A stretch of 32,320 bases of DNA, from positions 1 through 32,320 of the forward strand of contig CAYYZY010000079.1 in assembly GCA_964475955.1 (NCBI GenBank). The letters run 5' to 3'. Both the position numbers and the translations under genes were made by a program. Positions 8,061 to 16,107 of this stretch are shown here, piece after piece (positions within the stretch are counted from its first letter, which is position 1; the number at the start of each line of letters is the position of its first letter). The DNA is from DATKZH01 sp964475955. GTDB taxonomy: Bacteria; Planctomycetota; Planctomycetia; Pirellulales; Thermoguttaceae. Below the pieces are notes generated by a model that ran no database searches, was not told the DNA's origin, and worked only from the letters and a program-made list of their open reading frames with translations.

Positions 8061-8275
8061 TTTTTTGGTCAACCAACGCCCGTTTTTCCACAAACTCCCC
8101 CTCCGGCGGCCCGTGTTTGGTCAACGATTTCCCGCTTTTCCACGATAGGCCCCCCCGCCGCCCACTTTGTTGGTCAACCATTTCCCGTTTTTTTTCCACG
8201 GCAGGCCCCCCCCGGCGGCCCGTGTTTGGTCAACGATCTCCCGTCTTTCCACGACAGCCCCCTCCCCCGTCGCTC
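8061..8275. repeat. Four-copy imperfect tandem repeat, period 52-56 bases
   Basis: The core TTGGTCAAC recurs at 8065, 8117, 8170 and 8226 (start positions). Each copy continues with a C/T-rich segment ending in TTTCCAC(A/G), then a C-rich run and a GGCGGCCCGTG-like spacer. Spacing varies (52, 53, 56), mainly from the lengths of C and T runs. TTTTCCACA in the first copy is one base from a DnaA box, but no origin genes are nearby. Confidence 0.8.
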
Positions 8276-8456
8276 GGCCCCGAGGTCCTGCCCATCCGGG
8301 CCGCCGCTCACCCCTCGACCGTGCAGCACCATCCGTTTCCTCCCGTTTCCCCTCCCCTGCCTCCCTTACGGCCCAGAGCACGCCTACTCCTCCACATTCC
8401 CCCCCCAGCATGCCCCCCGACCCCCGGAAGCGTCAAACCCAGGAAATGGCCGGGGC

Positions 8457-8708
8457 GGGAGTTGGGAGTCGGGAAATGGGAGCCGGGAGTCGGGAGATGG
8501 GAGCCGGGAGTCGGGAGATGGGAGCCGGGANNNNNNNNNNNNNNNNNNNNNNNNNNNNNNNNNNNNNNNNNNNNNNNNNNNNNNNNNNNNNNNNNNNNNN
8601 NNNNNNNNNNNNNNNNNNNNNNNNNNNNNNCGGGAGTCGGGAGATGGGAGCCGGGAGTCGGGAGATGGGAGCCGGGAGTCGGGAGTCGGGAGATGGGAGA
8701 TGGGAGTA
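8457..8708. repeat. GGGAGNN heptamer array (21-bp higher-order unit), interrupted by a gap
   Basis: A tandem array of 7-base units starting GGGAG. Most of it is a 21-base super-unit made of GGGAGTC, GGGAGAT and GGGAGCC in that order. At the 3' end the order breaks down (two GGGAGTC then two GGGAGAT). Ten full units are seen before the gap and eleven after it. The GGG every seven bases gives four-base loops, suited to G-quadruplex formation on the plus strand. All three frames remain open because there is no stop in the unit, so long reading frames here are artefacts. Confidence 0.93.
8531..8630. other. Assembly gap of 100 N
   Basis: Exactly 100 undetermined bases, the usual placeholder for a gap of unknown length. 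It lies inside the heptamer array, so the array's true length is unknown. Confidence 0.98.
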
Positions 8709-8736
8709 AGAAAGTGGGGATGCGCGTCCCTCGTTC

Positions 8737-9008
8737 CCAGGCTCCGCCTGGCAAGCGCCCTAAACTGAGGCTCCGCCTCGCCCCTTGTCACCTTGACCAT
8801 CCTTCCCGCGCTTCGCCCGGGGACGAGCAATGCGCGGCGGCCGGCGTAGAGTTGCAGTCGATCCGACCAGCTTGGGGCCATCTTGTTTCCGTTTGGGGAA
8901 AAGGGCTCGCAAAGCCAGAGTCTGCCGCGGAGAATCATCGGGGCGACCGGGTATCCGGTTCGGACGCGAAGCGTCCAAGGCGTCCGTCCCCACGCGAAGC
9001 GTGGGGAC
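8737..9008. repeat. Four small hairpins with TCC or GAA loops
   Basis: Perfect stems at 8737-8751 (CCAGGC-TCC-GCCTGG), 8767-8779 (GAGGC-TCC-GCCTC), 8962-8976 (GGACGC-GAA-GCGTCC) and 8986-9008 (core CCCCACGC-GAA-GCGTGGGG, extended to a 10-bp stem). They lie downstream of the HzsA-related gene's stop (minus strand, 9045), where the last could end transcription. The intervening sequence shows no gene. Confidence 0.75.
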
Positions 9009-9044
9009 GATCGATGCCGCGCAGGCGCGAGCACCCCACAGCGT

Positions 9045-12000
9045 TTACCGCTTCAACTCGTACCAGAACGATTTCCAATACGCCTCATCCGCCGCGTAGT
9101 AGTCAACCGGGGATTCGGGGGCGAGGTCGGCGGGGAGGACGCCGTAGCGCTGCATCATGCGCGTGTAGTAGACGTTGGGGCGGAAGCCGGGCATGTCGAA
9201 ACGCTTCTCCTCCTGGTGCCGGGCCGCCGAGCGCCGGATGGCGCCGAGGATCGTCCGGTAGTCCGGATCCTCGGTGCCGGCGAACACCGTCGGCTCGCAC
9301 AGGCCCCAACCGCCCGCCTCGGAAGCTAGGGGTGCAAGCACCAGGGGCGATTTTTCGGGGCGCGTGAGGTTGCAGAGCGATTGCGGGGGCCGGGCGCTGC
9401 CGAACTTGTAGTAGCCGATCGAGCCGCGGATCCGCTGCAAGTCGGTGAACTCGTCGACCAGCGGCAGGTAGGGGCCGGCGTCGCCGAAGCGGAAGTAGAG
9501 GCCCGTGCCGATCCGCCCCTTGGCCGGCGGCTCCTGCCCGTGGCAGCCCGCGCAGCGCCGCTCCATCACCTCGATGGGGAACTCGACCGGGTGCATGCCC
9601 GAGCCGAGCGCCGCGTACGTGCCGGCGTAGACCGCGCTCGCCTCGATCCACAGGCGCACCAGTTTTCGCTCCCGTTCGGAGGGCTTGGCGTCGTAGTGCG
9701 TGCCGTCGAGGAACCCCAGCAGCGGGCTGGCCGAACTGCCGATGGTTCGCGGGGCCCGGTTGCCATAGCGCTCGTTCCGGCCGTCGGCGATGAGCCCCCG
9801 GTGCATGATGGTCCAATAGCTCTGGCAGAAGAGCGGACTGTGGTCGCCGCAGAGGTCGACGCGCCCCTCGGGCCGGTCGGGGTTGTGGCACTCGACGCAG
9901 TGGCGGTCGAGGATCGGCTGCACGTCGCGGGGGAAGTCGAGCACGTCGGGGACGTCGCCGATGGGCTCGATCTTGCGCGGCTTTCGGCCCAGGATCTCGG
10001 TGTCGGCCAGGGCCTCCAGCGGCGCGGTGAGCCGCTGCTCGTGGCATCCCACGCACCCGGTCACCTCGCCCGGCTCCACGCTGAGGAAGCTCTGCATGCG
10101 CTTGACCGAGAGGTCGTTCTCGTCGAGGGCGACGAAGAAGAGCGGCCGCATGGCCGGCACCTCCATGTAGGCGGAGCCGTCGGGCTCGACGGGCACGGTG
10201 CCCAGCACCCGGGCGAGCGTGAAGGTGCCGCCCACGCTGATCGGCCACATGCCGCCGGAGAAGCTGATCGGCTTGGGCAACTGCTCGAGCACCAGCAGCT
10301 TCTCGACGTCGCCCCGCTCGACGCCTTCCATGTTTCGCCCCTTGTAGACGTCGGCCAGCACCAGCCGGCCCGTCGGCTTGTCGAGGTCGATCCGCGGCGG
10401 GATGACGCGCTCGCGGCGGCGCGGGCGCAGGGGGCGCGGCTCGTGGCAGGTGAGTCCCTTCATCTCGGCGGGCAGCTTGTAGAAGAGCTCGGTGTTGCCC
10501 GCGCCGTCCATCACGTGCAGCCCCCGATCGTCGGCCACCAGGAAGAGATCTTCCGAGAGGGGGTAGGGGTCGCGGAACAGGGCCCGGCTCACGCGGCGGC
10601 CGGCCGCGCGCACGTCGGGGCCCGTGCTGGGATCGATCACGGTGATATAGCCCATGTGTCCCGGGCGGCCGTGGCCGGGCGAGAACGAGGCCACGACCTG
10701 GTCGGTGCCGGGGATCGGCTTGGGGTCGAGCATGGCCGTGTCGGGGAACTGGTTGCCGAAGAAGGCCATCTGGCCGGTGCCGTCGGGGTTCGTCGTCCAG
10801 AGGTGGTGGAAGCAGAACTGGCTGCGGTCGACGTACTCCCACCGCATGTAGACGACGCGCCCGTCGGGAAGCGGCCACGGCGTGTTGTCGTGCTCGATGT
10901 TGACCGACACCATGCGCAGGTTCGCGCCGTCGGCGTCGCACCGGTAGAGCGTGGCCACCGGCGTGCGGTAGCAGTTGACGAACCGCCTGGCGCGGCTCGA
11001 GCAGAACATGATCCCGCCGTCGGGCAGGTAGGTGGGCTCGATGTCGTCGAACGGCCCCTCGGTCAATTGCACCAGGTCCGTACCGTCGCAGCCGATCTCG
11101 TAGAGGTGATAGTACGGCTGGCCCCCCTTGCGGTACGAGAAGAGGACCTTCTCCGCGTCGTAGTGCACCTGCGGATCGCGGATGCCGCCCTCGGGGTCGT
11201 CGAGGAGCACGGTCAGCTCGCCGGTACGCAGGTTGTATCGGCAGAGGCGCCCGCCCTCGCCGAACAGCGGACGGATCTCCTCCCCGGGGATGCCGTCCTG
11301 GGGCGGATACTCGGGCACGCTCGCCGAGTAGTAGCCGAAGTTGGCGTACCAGTGGTCGAACCCGCAGACGCGGACCGCGAAGACGATCTCCTCGGTGTCG
11401 GCCATGGGGCCGGCCAGCAGCTTGTCCACCAGCGGCTCCGGCTCGGGCGTTTTCGGGGCCTCGGCGAGCAGGTTCTCCGGCACGGGGGCGGGGAGGCCGG
11501 CGACCAGCACCGGGTCGACCATCAGGCCCGTGCCGTCGTTATCCTGGAAGAAGAGCCCCTTCACCTCGGCGCCCTCGGCGTAGCCCAGCTTGGAGAGGTC
11601 GACGCCCACGGCCAGGGCCTTGAAGCCGTCGGGCGTGCCGATTCGGGTGAGGGCGCCGCCGCGCACGTCGTCGAGCGACTTGGGGGCGGCGGCCAGCCGG
11701 TAGAAATCGAACAGGCCGATCGGCCGCGACTGGGGGTGGTCGAAGGGGACGTCGTACGACTCGATCGTGATCGACCGCAGCCCCGGCTCGAAGCGAAGCG
11801 GGGAGACGTGGATCGCGTCGCCGCCCAGCGGGCTCGCTTCGGCGCGCTGGAATTCGAAGAACACGACGTCGTCGCCCGGCAGGTTCACGACCGGCTCGTC
11901 GAACTCGACGGCGAAGCCGGGCGTGGCGTCGGGGCCGGTGAGCACCGGGTCTTGCGTGAGCGGCTCCGGCTGCCCGCCCGGGTTGATGACCCCTGAGTTC

Positions 12001-12296
12001 AGCTTGCCGTCGCCCAGCAGTCGGAGGCGGGCCGGCGCGCCGGGCAGGCCGGCGCCGGGGGGCGTGGCGACGTTGCTGCCGTCGGCCGACTTGAAGTGCG
12101 CCAGGCGCGTGCCGATCAGTTTCGCCGGGTTGAAGATGACCGCGCCCCCTCCCCGCGTGACGGTGACGCTGGTCAGCACCGTGTCCTGTCCCGAAGGCGC
12201 GGCCGTGTAGCCGGTGACCTCCGCCCGGGCCCAACCGGCGAGGCACGCCACGCCAAGCCATCCGGCCAACGCGAGTCGCAGGGCTTTCCGAATCAT
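9045..12296 (-). CDS. HzsA-related secreted triheme c-type protein
   Basis: A 1083-residue exported protein. It has a Sec signal peptide (about 1-25, ending WARA), an N-terminal beta-sandwich-like domain (about 26-290), a middle beta-propeller-type region (about 300-720) with repeated 'CDGTDLVQLTEGPFDDIEP', 'YLPDGGIMFCSSR', 'PDGRVVYMRWEYVD' segments, and a cytochrome c part with three CXXCH motifs: CVGCH (748-752), CVECH (800-804) and CAGCH (915-919). The middle segment resembles the hydrazine synthase alpha-subunit family (HzsA-related proteins), which is widespread in Planctomycetes that do not do anammox; there is no evidence for hydrazine synthesis here. It may be a periplasmic electron-transfer or redox enzyme. 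The start at 12296 is supported by GAGGAGG five bases upstream. It follows the ADP-ribosylglycohydrolase-family gene after 91 bases on the same strand. Confidence 0.85.
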   Translation of the reverse strand: MIRKALRLALAGWLGVACLAGWARAEVTGYTAAPSGQDTVLTSVTVTRGGGAVIFNPAKLIGTRLAHFKSADGSNVATPPGAGLPGAPARLRLLGDGKLNSGVINPGGQPEPLTQDPVLTGPDATPGFAVEFDEPVVNLPGDDVVFFEFQRAEASPLGGDAIHVSPLRFEPGLRSITIESYDVPFDHPQSRPIGLFDFYRLAAAPKSLDDVRGGALTRIGTPDGFKALAVGVDLSKLGYAEGAEVKGLFFQDNDGTGLMVDPVLVAGLPAPVPENLLAEAPKTPEPEPLVDKLLAGPMADTEEIVFAVRVCGFDHWYANFGYYSASVPEYPPQDGIPGEEIRPLFGEGGRLCRYNLRTGELTVLLDDPEGGIRDPQVHYDAEKVLFSYRKGGQPYYHLYEIGCDGTDLVQLTEGPFDDIEPTYLPDGGIMFCSSRARRFVNCYRTPVATLYRCDADGANLRMVSVNIEHDNTPWPLPDGRVVYMRWEYVDRSQFCFHHLWTTNPDGTGQMAFFGNQFPDTAMLDPKPIPGTDQVVASFSPGHGRPGHMGYITVIDPSTGPDVRAAGRRVSRALFRDPYPLSEDLFLVADDRGLHVMDGAGNTELFYKLPAEMKGLTCHEPRPLRPRRRERVIPPRIDLDKPTGRLVLADVYKGRNMEGVERGDVEKLLVLEQLPKPISFSGGMWPISVGGTFTLARVLGTVPVEPDGSAYMEVPAMRPLFFVALDENDLSVKRMQSFLSVEPGEVTGCVGCHEQRLTAPLEALADTEILGRKPRKIEPIGDVPDVLDFPRDVQPILDRHCVECHNPDRPEGRVDLCGDHSPLFCQSYWTIMHRGLIADGRNERYGNRAPRTIGSSASPLLGFLDGTHYDAKPSERERKLVRLWIEASAVYAGTYAALGSGMHPVEFPIEVMERRCAGCHGQEPPAKGRIGTGLYFRFGDAGPYLPLVDEFTDLQRIRGSIGYYKFGSARPPQSLCNLTRPEKSPLVLAPLASEAGGWGLCEPTVFAGTEDPDYRTILGAIRRSAARHQEEKRFDMPGFRPNVYYTRMMQRYGVLPADLAPESPVDYYAADEAYWKSFWYELKR

Positions 12297-12387
12297 CGCA
12301 TCCTCCTCGGTTGCTGGCCGCTTCGCGCCGTCGACGGCGGGCCGGACCGGGGCACGCCCGGATCGCGTGCCGCACGTCGCTTCCGGT

Positions 12388-13848
12388 TCACTTCCCCTTC
12401 CCAACGCCCACGGCCGTCGCCCGCTTGCGGAGTTCGGCGGCGGCGGGGGTGGTCGATTCTTCGAGCGCGCGGATCAGGGCCGGGTAGGCTTCGAGGGCCT
12501 TCACGGCCAGCGACCATTGCTCGGGGGCCTGGCGGCGGATCGGCTCGGCCAGGTCGAAGCAGATGGCCAAATAGACGGCCCGGGCCTTCTCCTGGGCCGT
12601 CGCCTCGCCGGCCAGCGCGGCGTCGATCTCCGGCTTCAGCTCGGAGCGGAGCTTGGCGAACTCCTGGGCCGGATCGGCCAGCGGCTCGACGTTGGCCGGC
12701 TGCTGCCGCGGGATGCGGTACACCGTCGCCCCGTCGACCAGCACCGTGTGGCCGCCCGCCTGGCGGATGACCCGGTCGGCCACCGACAGGAGCCGCCCGG
12801 CGAACCGGGTGATCGTTTCGTCGTCGGGCATTCCCGGGCGCGTGGTGTTTCGGTACCGATCGACGATCTCCCACCCCTGCGCCCGCATCCAGCGCCGGCC
12901 GCGGATCGCGCCGACGATGGTTCCGGCGGTGGCCGCGTTGTTGTCGGCGTCCCACCCGAAGTTGAAGGCGATGCGGAGCGTCTCCACGAAGTCGCCGTGG
13001 CCGTAGAGCAGGGCGGCGATGGTCGAGGCGGTGTTCAGCTCGTAGCCGTTGCGGTCGCGCATCGCCCCCTCGTGGCGCATGTACTTTTGCTTGAGCGCTG
13101 CGCGCGTGGCCCGCCAGTCGTTCGGGTGTTCGGCGTAGAGGGCGCGGACGTCGTCCACAATCCGGGCGATCTGGCTCTCGGGGTCGACGGCGGCGGCGCC
13201 GGCGTCGAGCACGTCGGGCAGCAAATCGTTGACCAGGGCCGTGGCGATCATCGCGGTGAACAGTTGGGTGGCCTGGGCCGGTTCGCCTTCGATGGTCACG
13301 CGCGTGTAGTGCAGGCCGATCGAGGCGGCCGTCTGCGGCAGCCCCGGAGCGACGAGCCCGAATGACTCGCAGACGAACTGCCCCGAGATGTTGAAATCGG
13401 CCCACGGGTTGACCGCGGCGCGTCCGGTGAGCGGGGGCTCGATGCCGAGGTCCATCAGTCTTCGGGCGTAGCGGTTGGCGCACCAGATCCGGTCGTTGAC
13501 GTGGCGCTTCCACAAGGCGGCGATGCGGTCCGGCGCGAGCAGCACTTTCGGGCTTTGCTCGATGGCCCGAATGTAGACCCATTCGAGGTCGGTGTCGTCG
13601 TCGGTGCGGGCGCCGTCGGGGAGCGCGGGCGTGTAGGTCTCGACGTCGCCCGGCTCGTCGATGTATTCCATCTCGTGCGGGAGCCCGTTCAGGTTCCCCA
13701 GGAGTTGGCCGAGCAACCCGCCGTGGATCCTGTCTTCGAGCACCTTGGCCGGCACCTCGATCCAAGGGCCCGAGGGCTCGGCGGCCCGGGCAACCGGGAT
13801 GCCCGCCCAGAGCAGGATGGCGAGTGGAAGCAGGGGAGGTCGGCGCAT
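12388..13848 (-). CDS. Secreted ADP-ribosylglycohydrolase-family protein
   Basis: A 486-residue protein with a clear signal peptide (MRRPPLLPLAILLWAGIPVARA). After it comes the ADP-ribosylglycohydrolase (DraG/ARH) fold: HGGLLGQLLGNLNGLPHE (42-59) matches the N-terminal 'G...GdalG.p.E' motif; TDDDTDLE (82-89) and DADNNAATAG (300-309) match the two metal-binding acidic motifs. Known family members remove ADP-ribose from proteins or cleave related compounds in the cytoplasm; export of this one means its substrate is outside or periplasmic and unknown. The ATG is preceded by GAGGA with suitable spacing. It is divergent from the sulfatase gene and upstream of the HzsA-related gene. The exported form occurs repeatedly in Planctomycetes as far as I know, but no function is assigned. 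Confidence 0.87.
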   Translation of the reverse strand: MRRPPLLPLAILLWAGIPVARAAEPSGPWIEVPAKVLEDRIHGGLLGQLLGNLNGLPHEMEYIDEPGDVETYTPALPDGARTDDDTDLEWVYIRAIEQSPKVLLAPDRIAALWKRHVNDRIWCANRYARRLMDLGIEPPLTGRAAVNPWADFNISGQFVCESFGLVAPGLPQTAASIGLHYTRVTIEGEPAQATQLFTAMIATALVNDLLPDVLDAGAAAVDPESQIARIVDDVRALYAEHPNDWRATRAALKQKYMRHEGAMRDRNGYELNTASTIAALLYGHGDFVETLRIAFNFGWDADNNAATAGTIVGAIRGRRWMRAQGWEIVDRYRNTTRPGMPDDETITRFAGRLLSVADRVIRQAGGHTVLVDGATVYRIPRQQPANVEPLADPAQEFAKLRSELKPEIDAALAGEATAQEKARAVYLAICFDLAEPIRRQAPEQWSLAVKALEAYPALIRALEESTTPAAAELRKRATAVGVGKGK

Positions 13849-14107
13849 GATGTCCTCGCGCTCGGAGGGTGCCGCCTGCGGGGCGACGGCAGAAGCTGGC
13901 CTTCCCCTATTGTGGGCTTCATCCACCCCGGGAGGCAAGGGCGCAGATTCGGCCGGGGGCCCGCACAGGGCTCCCGAGGCCGGCGCACGAGCGCCGCGCC
14001 GGGCCGCGCCGCCGCTTACACGGGCCCGCCGAATCGGGTATGCTGAGCGGCAGAACCGGCACAGGTGGGAAAATCGCAAGAAGTCCCCTTCCGAGGAGTT
14101 GAAAACG

Positions 14108-15514
14108 ATGACGAGGCGAACGCTAACCGCCGTCGTGCTGGGCCTCGTGCTCGGCTCGACCGCCGCGGCGGCCGGAAAGAACGTAGTCCTGTTCGTGGTC
14201 GACGACCAGGGGCTCGACGCCGGCTGCTACGGAAACCGCGTGATCCAAACGCCCAACCTCGACCGGCTGGCCGCCGACGGCACCCGCTTCGACTACGCCT
14301 TCTGCACCACGGCCAGTTGCAGCGCCAGCCGATCGGTGATCCTCACCGGCATGCACAACCACGCCAACGGCCAGTACGGCCACCAGCACTCGTACCACCA
14401 CTTCGTCAGCTTTCCGAACGTCAAGAGCCTGCCGGTCTACCTGAGCCAGGCGGGCTACCGCACGATGCAGATCGGCAAGTATCACGTGGCGCCCGAGGAG
14501 GTCTACCGGTTCGATCTCCGCGTGCGCGCCAACACGCGGAGCCCCGTGGAGATGGCCGAGAAGTGCCGGGAGTTCCTCGCTTCCGACGACGGGCGACCGT
14601 TCTTCCTCTACTGCTGCACTTCGGACCCGCACCGCGGCGGCGGCATCGTGGAAGACTCCCCTCACAAGCCCAACCGGTTCGGCAACCGCGAGCAGGGCTA
14701 CCCCGGCGTGAAGGAGGTCACCTACGATCCGGACGACGTGATCGTGCCGCCCTTCCTGCCCGACACGCCCGCCTGCCGCGCCGAGTTGGCCCAGTACTAC
14801 CAGTCGGTCTCGCGGGTCGACCAGGGCTTCGGGCGCCTGATGCAGATCCTCGAACAGTCGGGGCACGGCGACGACACGCTCGTGATCTACATCTCCGACA
14901 ACGGCATCGCCTTCCCGGGAGCGAAGACCACCACCTACGAGCCGGGCCTGCGCCTGCCGTGCGTGGTGCGGAACCCGTACAACGAGAAGCGGGGCCTCGC
15001 CACCGACGCGATGGTCACCTGGGCCGATCTTACGCCCACGATCCTCGATTTCGCCGGCTGCCTGCCCGAGAAGTCGGCCACCCAGGGCCGCTCGTTCCTC
15101 GCCGTGCTCGACCGGGAGGAGCCCGAAGGCTGGGACGAGGTCTACGCCTCGCACACCTTCCACGAGATCACCATGTACTACCCGATGCGCGTGGTGCGCG
15201 GCCGGCGGTACAAGCTCATCTGGAACATCGCCCACGGGCTCCCCTACCCGTTTGCCTCCGACCTCTGGGCGGCCTCCACGTTCCAGGACCGCTACCGCCA
15301 CGGGCTCGACGCGCTGTACGGCAAGCGGACGATCGGCGCGTACATCCATCGGCCCGAGTTCGAGCTGTACGACCTCCAGACCGACCCGCACGAAGTCGAC
15401 AACCTGGCCGACGACCCGGCCCACGCCGAGGCGCTCAAGGCCCACCAAGCCAAGCTCAAAGCCTTCCAGAAGCGCACCCGCGACCCGTGGATCCTGAAGT
15501 GGGAGTACGAATGA
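14108..15514 (+). CDS. Secreted sulfatase, heparan N-sulfatase-like (S1 family)
   Basis: A 468-residue sulfatase with a signal peptide (about 1-22). Metal-binding D32-D33 lie in LFVVDDQG. The active-site signature is CSASR (C71-R75) within CTTASCSASRSVILTG; C71 should be converted to formylglycine. Ala replaces the usual Pro of C-x-P-S-R, a variant that formylglycine-generating enzyme accepts. GMHNHANGQYG, the segment SDPHRGG and ISDNG further support the S1 family, closest in style to sulfamidases (SGSH type). The C-terminal FELYDLQTDPHEVDNLADDP is the standard sulfatase ending. It likely removes sulfate from a polysaccharide in the periplasm. Start chosen by signal peptide and CGAGGAG nine bases upstream. 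It is a lone gene, followed by a strong hairpin. Confidence 0.92.
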   Translation: MTRRTLTAVVLGLVLGSTAAAAGKNVVLFVVDDQGLDAGCYGNRVIQTPNLDRLAADGTRFDYAFCTTASCSASRSVILTGMHNHANGQYGHQHSYHHFVSFPNVKSLPVYLSQAGYRTMQIGKYHVAPEEVYRFDLRVRANTRSPVEMAEKCREFLASDDGRPFFLYCCTSDPHRGGGIVEDSPHKPNRFGNREQGYPGVKEVTYDPDDVIVPPFLPDTPACRAELAQYYQSVSRVDQGFGRLMQILEQSGHGDDTLVIYISDNGIAFPGAKTTTYEPGLRLPCVVRNPYNEKRGLATDAMVTWADLTPTILDFAGCLPEKSATQGRSFLAVLDREEPEGWDEVYASHTFHEITMYYPMRVVRGRRYKLIWNIAHGLPYPFASDLWAASTFQDRYRHGLDALYGKRTIGAYIHRPEFELYDLQTDPHEVDNLADDPAHAEALKAHQAKLKAFQKRTRDPWILKWEYE

Positions 15515-15531
15515 CCCCACGCGCCGGGTGC

Positions 15532-15556
15532 CATGCCCACGCTCGTCGTGGGCATG
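15532..15556. terminator. Perfect 10-bp hairpin after the sulfatase gene
   Basis: CATGCCCACG and CGTGGGCATG flank a CTCGT loop, 18 bases after the sulfatase stop. No T-run follows, so it is either a weak or Rho-assisted terminator or a dispersed palindrome. Further on, TATGCT-TC-AGCATA (about 15584-15597) forms another small stem. Confidence 0.6.
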
Positions 15557-15728
15557 CCTGTTGAGTCCGTAGTCCGGTAGGTTATGCTTCAGCATATCAA
15601 CCCCGGGAAGGCGTCCTCGGCGTCGCCGCGCTCAACGCGAAGTCCGGCCGTCACGTGGCTCGCGGTCACGTTGCGATACCCTGAAGCATAATTGCCGGGT
15701 CAATTGGTGCCCTGCACGCACCCTCGCT

Positions 15729-15968
15729 CTAGGACTGCCCCACGCCCGGCACGCCCAGCCGCGCGAGCAGCGCGCGCAGCGCCGCGCGCTCGTCGTCGGA
15801 GAGCGGTCGGGTGGGGAGACGGCCGGGGCCGCCGGGGCGGCCGCACAATTCGAGCGCCGCCTTGACGACCGGGCTTTCCGAGCCCGTCCGCTTCCACATC
15901 TTGGTGCGGAAGTCGAGCCACGGCCAGTTGACCGCCGTGATCTTGCGCTGGGCCGGCGGTAGATGGCG
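15729..15968 (-). pseudogene. C-terminal remnant of a dihydrodipicolinate synthase-family gene
   Basis: On the minus strand an open frame ends in TAG at 15729-15731. Its last ~78 residues read like the C-terminus of the DHDPS/N-acetylneuraminate lyase family: WLDFRTKMWKR, then SPVVKAALELCGRPGGPGR, then PLSDDERAALRALLARLG. Family proteins are about 300 residues, so only the last quarter is left. Upstream (above about 15968) the frame runs into hairpin repeats (16027-16072) and the ClC gene, with no other family motifs. No start codon with a binding site is present except an internal ATG giving ~56 residues. It is best read as a gene broken by a deletion or repeat insertion. Recognition is by eye. 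Confidence 0.6.
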
Positions 15969-16026
15969 CTTCTCGTCGGCCGGCTTCTGGCTGGGAACGC
16001 CCCCGCGGCATCCGTTTCTTGCCTCT

Positions 16027-16072
16027 GCGAAGCGGAGCTTCGCGGAGTGGGGTTCCCAAGCCGGAGCTTGGG
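16027..16072. repeat. Two hairpins with GGA/CGGA loops
   Basis: Stems GCGAAGC-GGA-GCTTCGC (16027-16043) and CCCAAGC-CGGA-GCTTGGG (16055-16072). They sit between the ClC stop and the DHDPS-family remnant, at the point where the remnant's homology ends. Confidence 0.7.
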
Positions 16073-16107
16073 GACCAGGGGGGGGACGGAAGTCGCAATC
16101 AGAGCCG

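Noticed and set aside
8061..8275. Possible replication origin, from TTTTCCACA-like blocks
   Set aside because: The match to a DnaA box is imperfect in all copies, and there is no dnaA, dnaN or AT-rich unwinding region nearby.
8457..8708. Possible CRISPR array or repeat-rich surface protein
   Set aside because: Units are contiguous heptamers without spacers, and all frames are open only because the unit lacks stops. It is a simple tandem array.
9381..11996. 871-codon open frame on the plus strand opposite the HzsA-related gene
   Set aside because: It mirrors a gene with signal peptide, three heme motifs and a strong ribosome-binding site.
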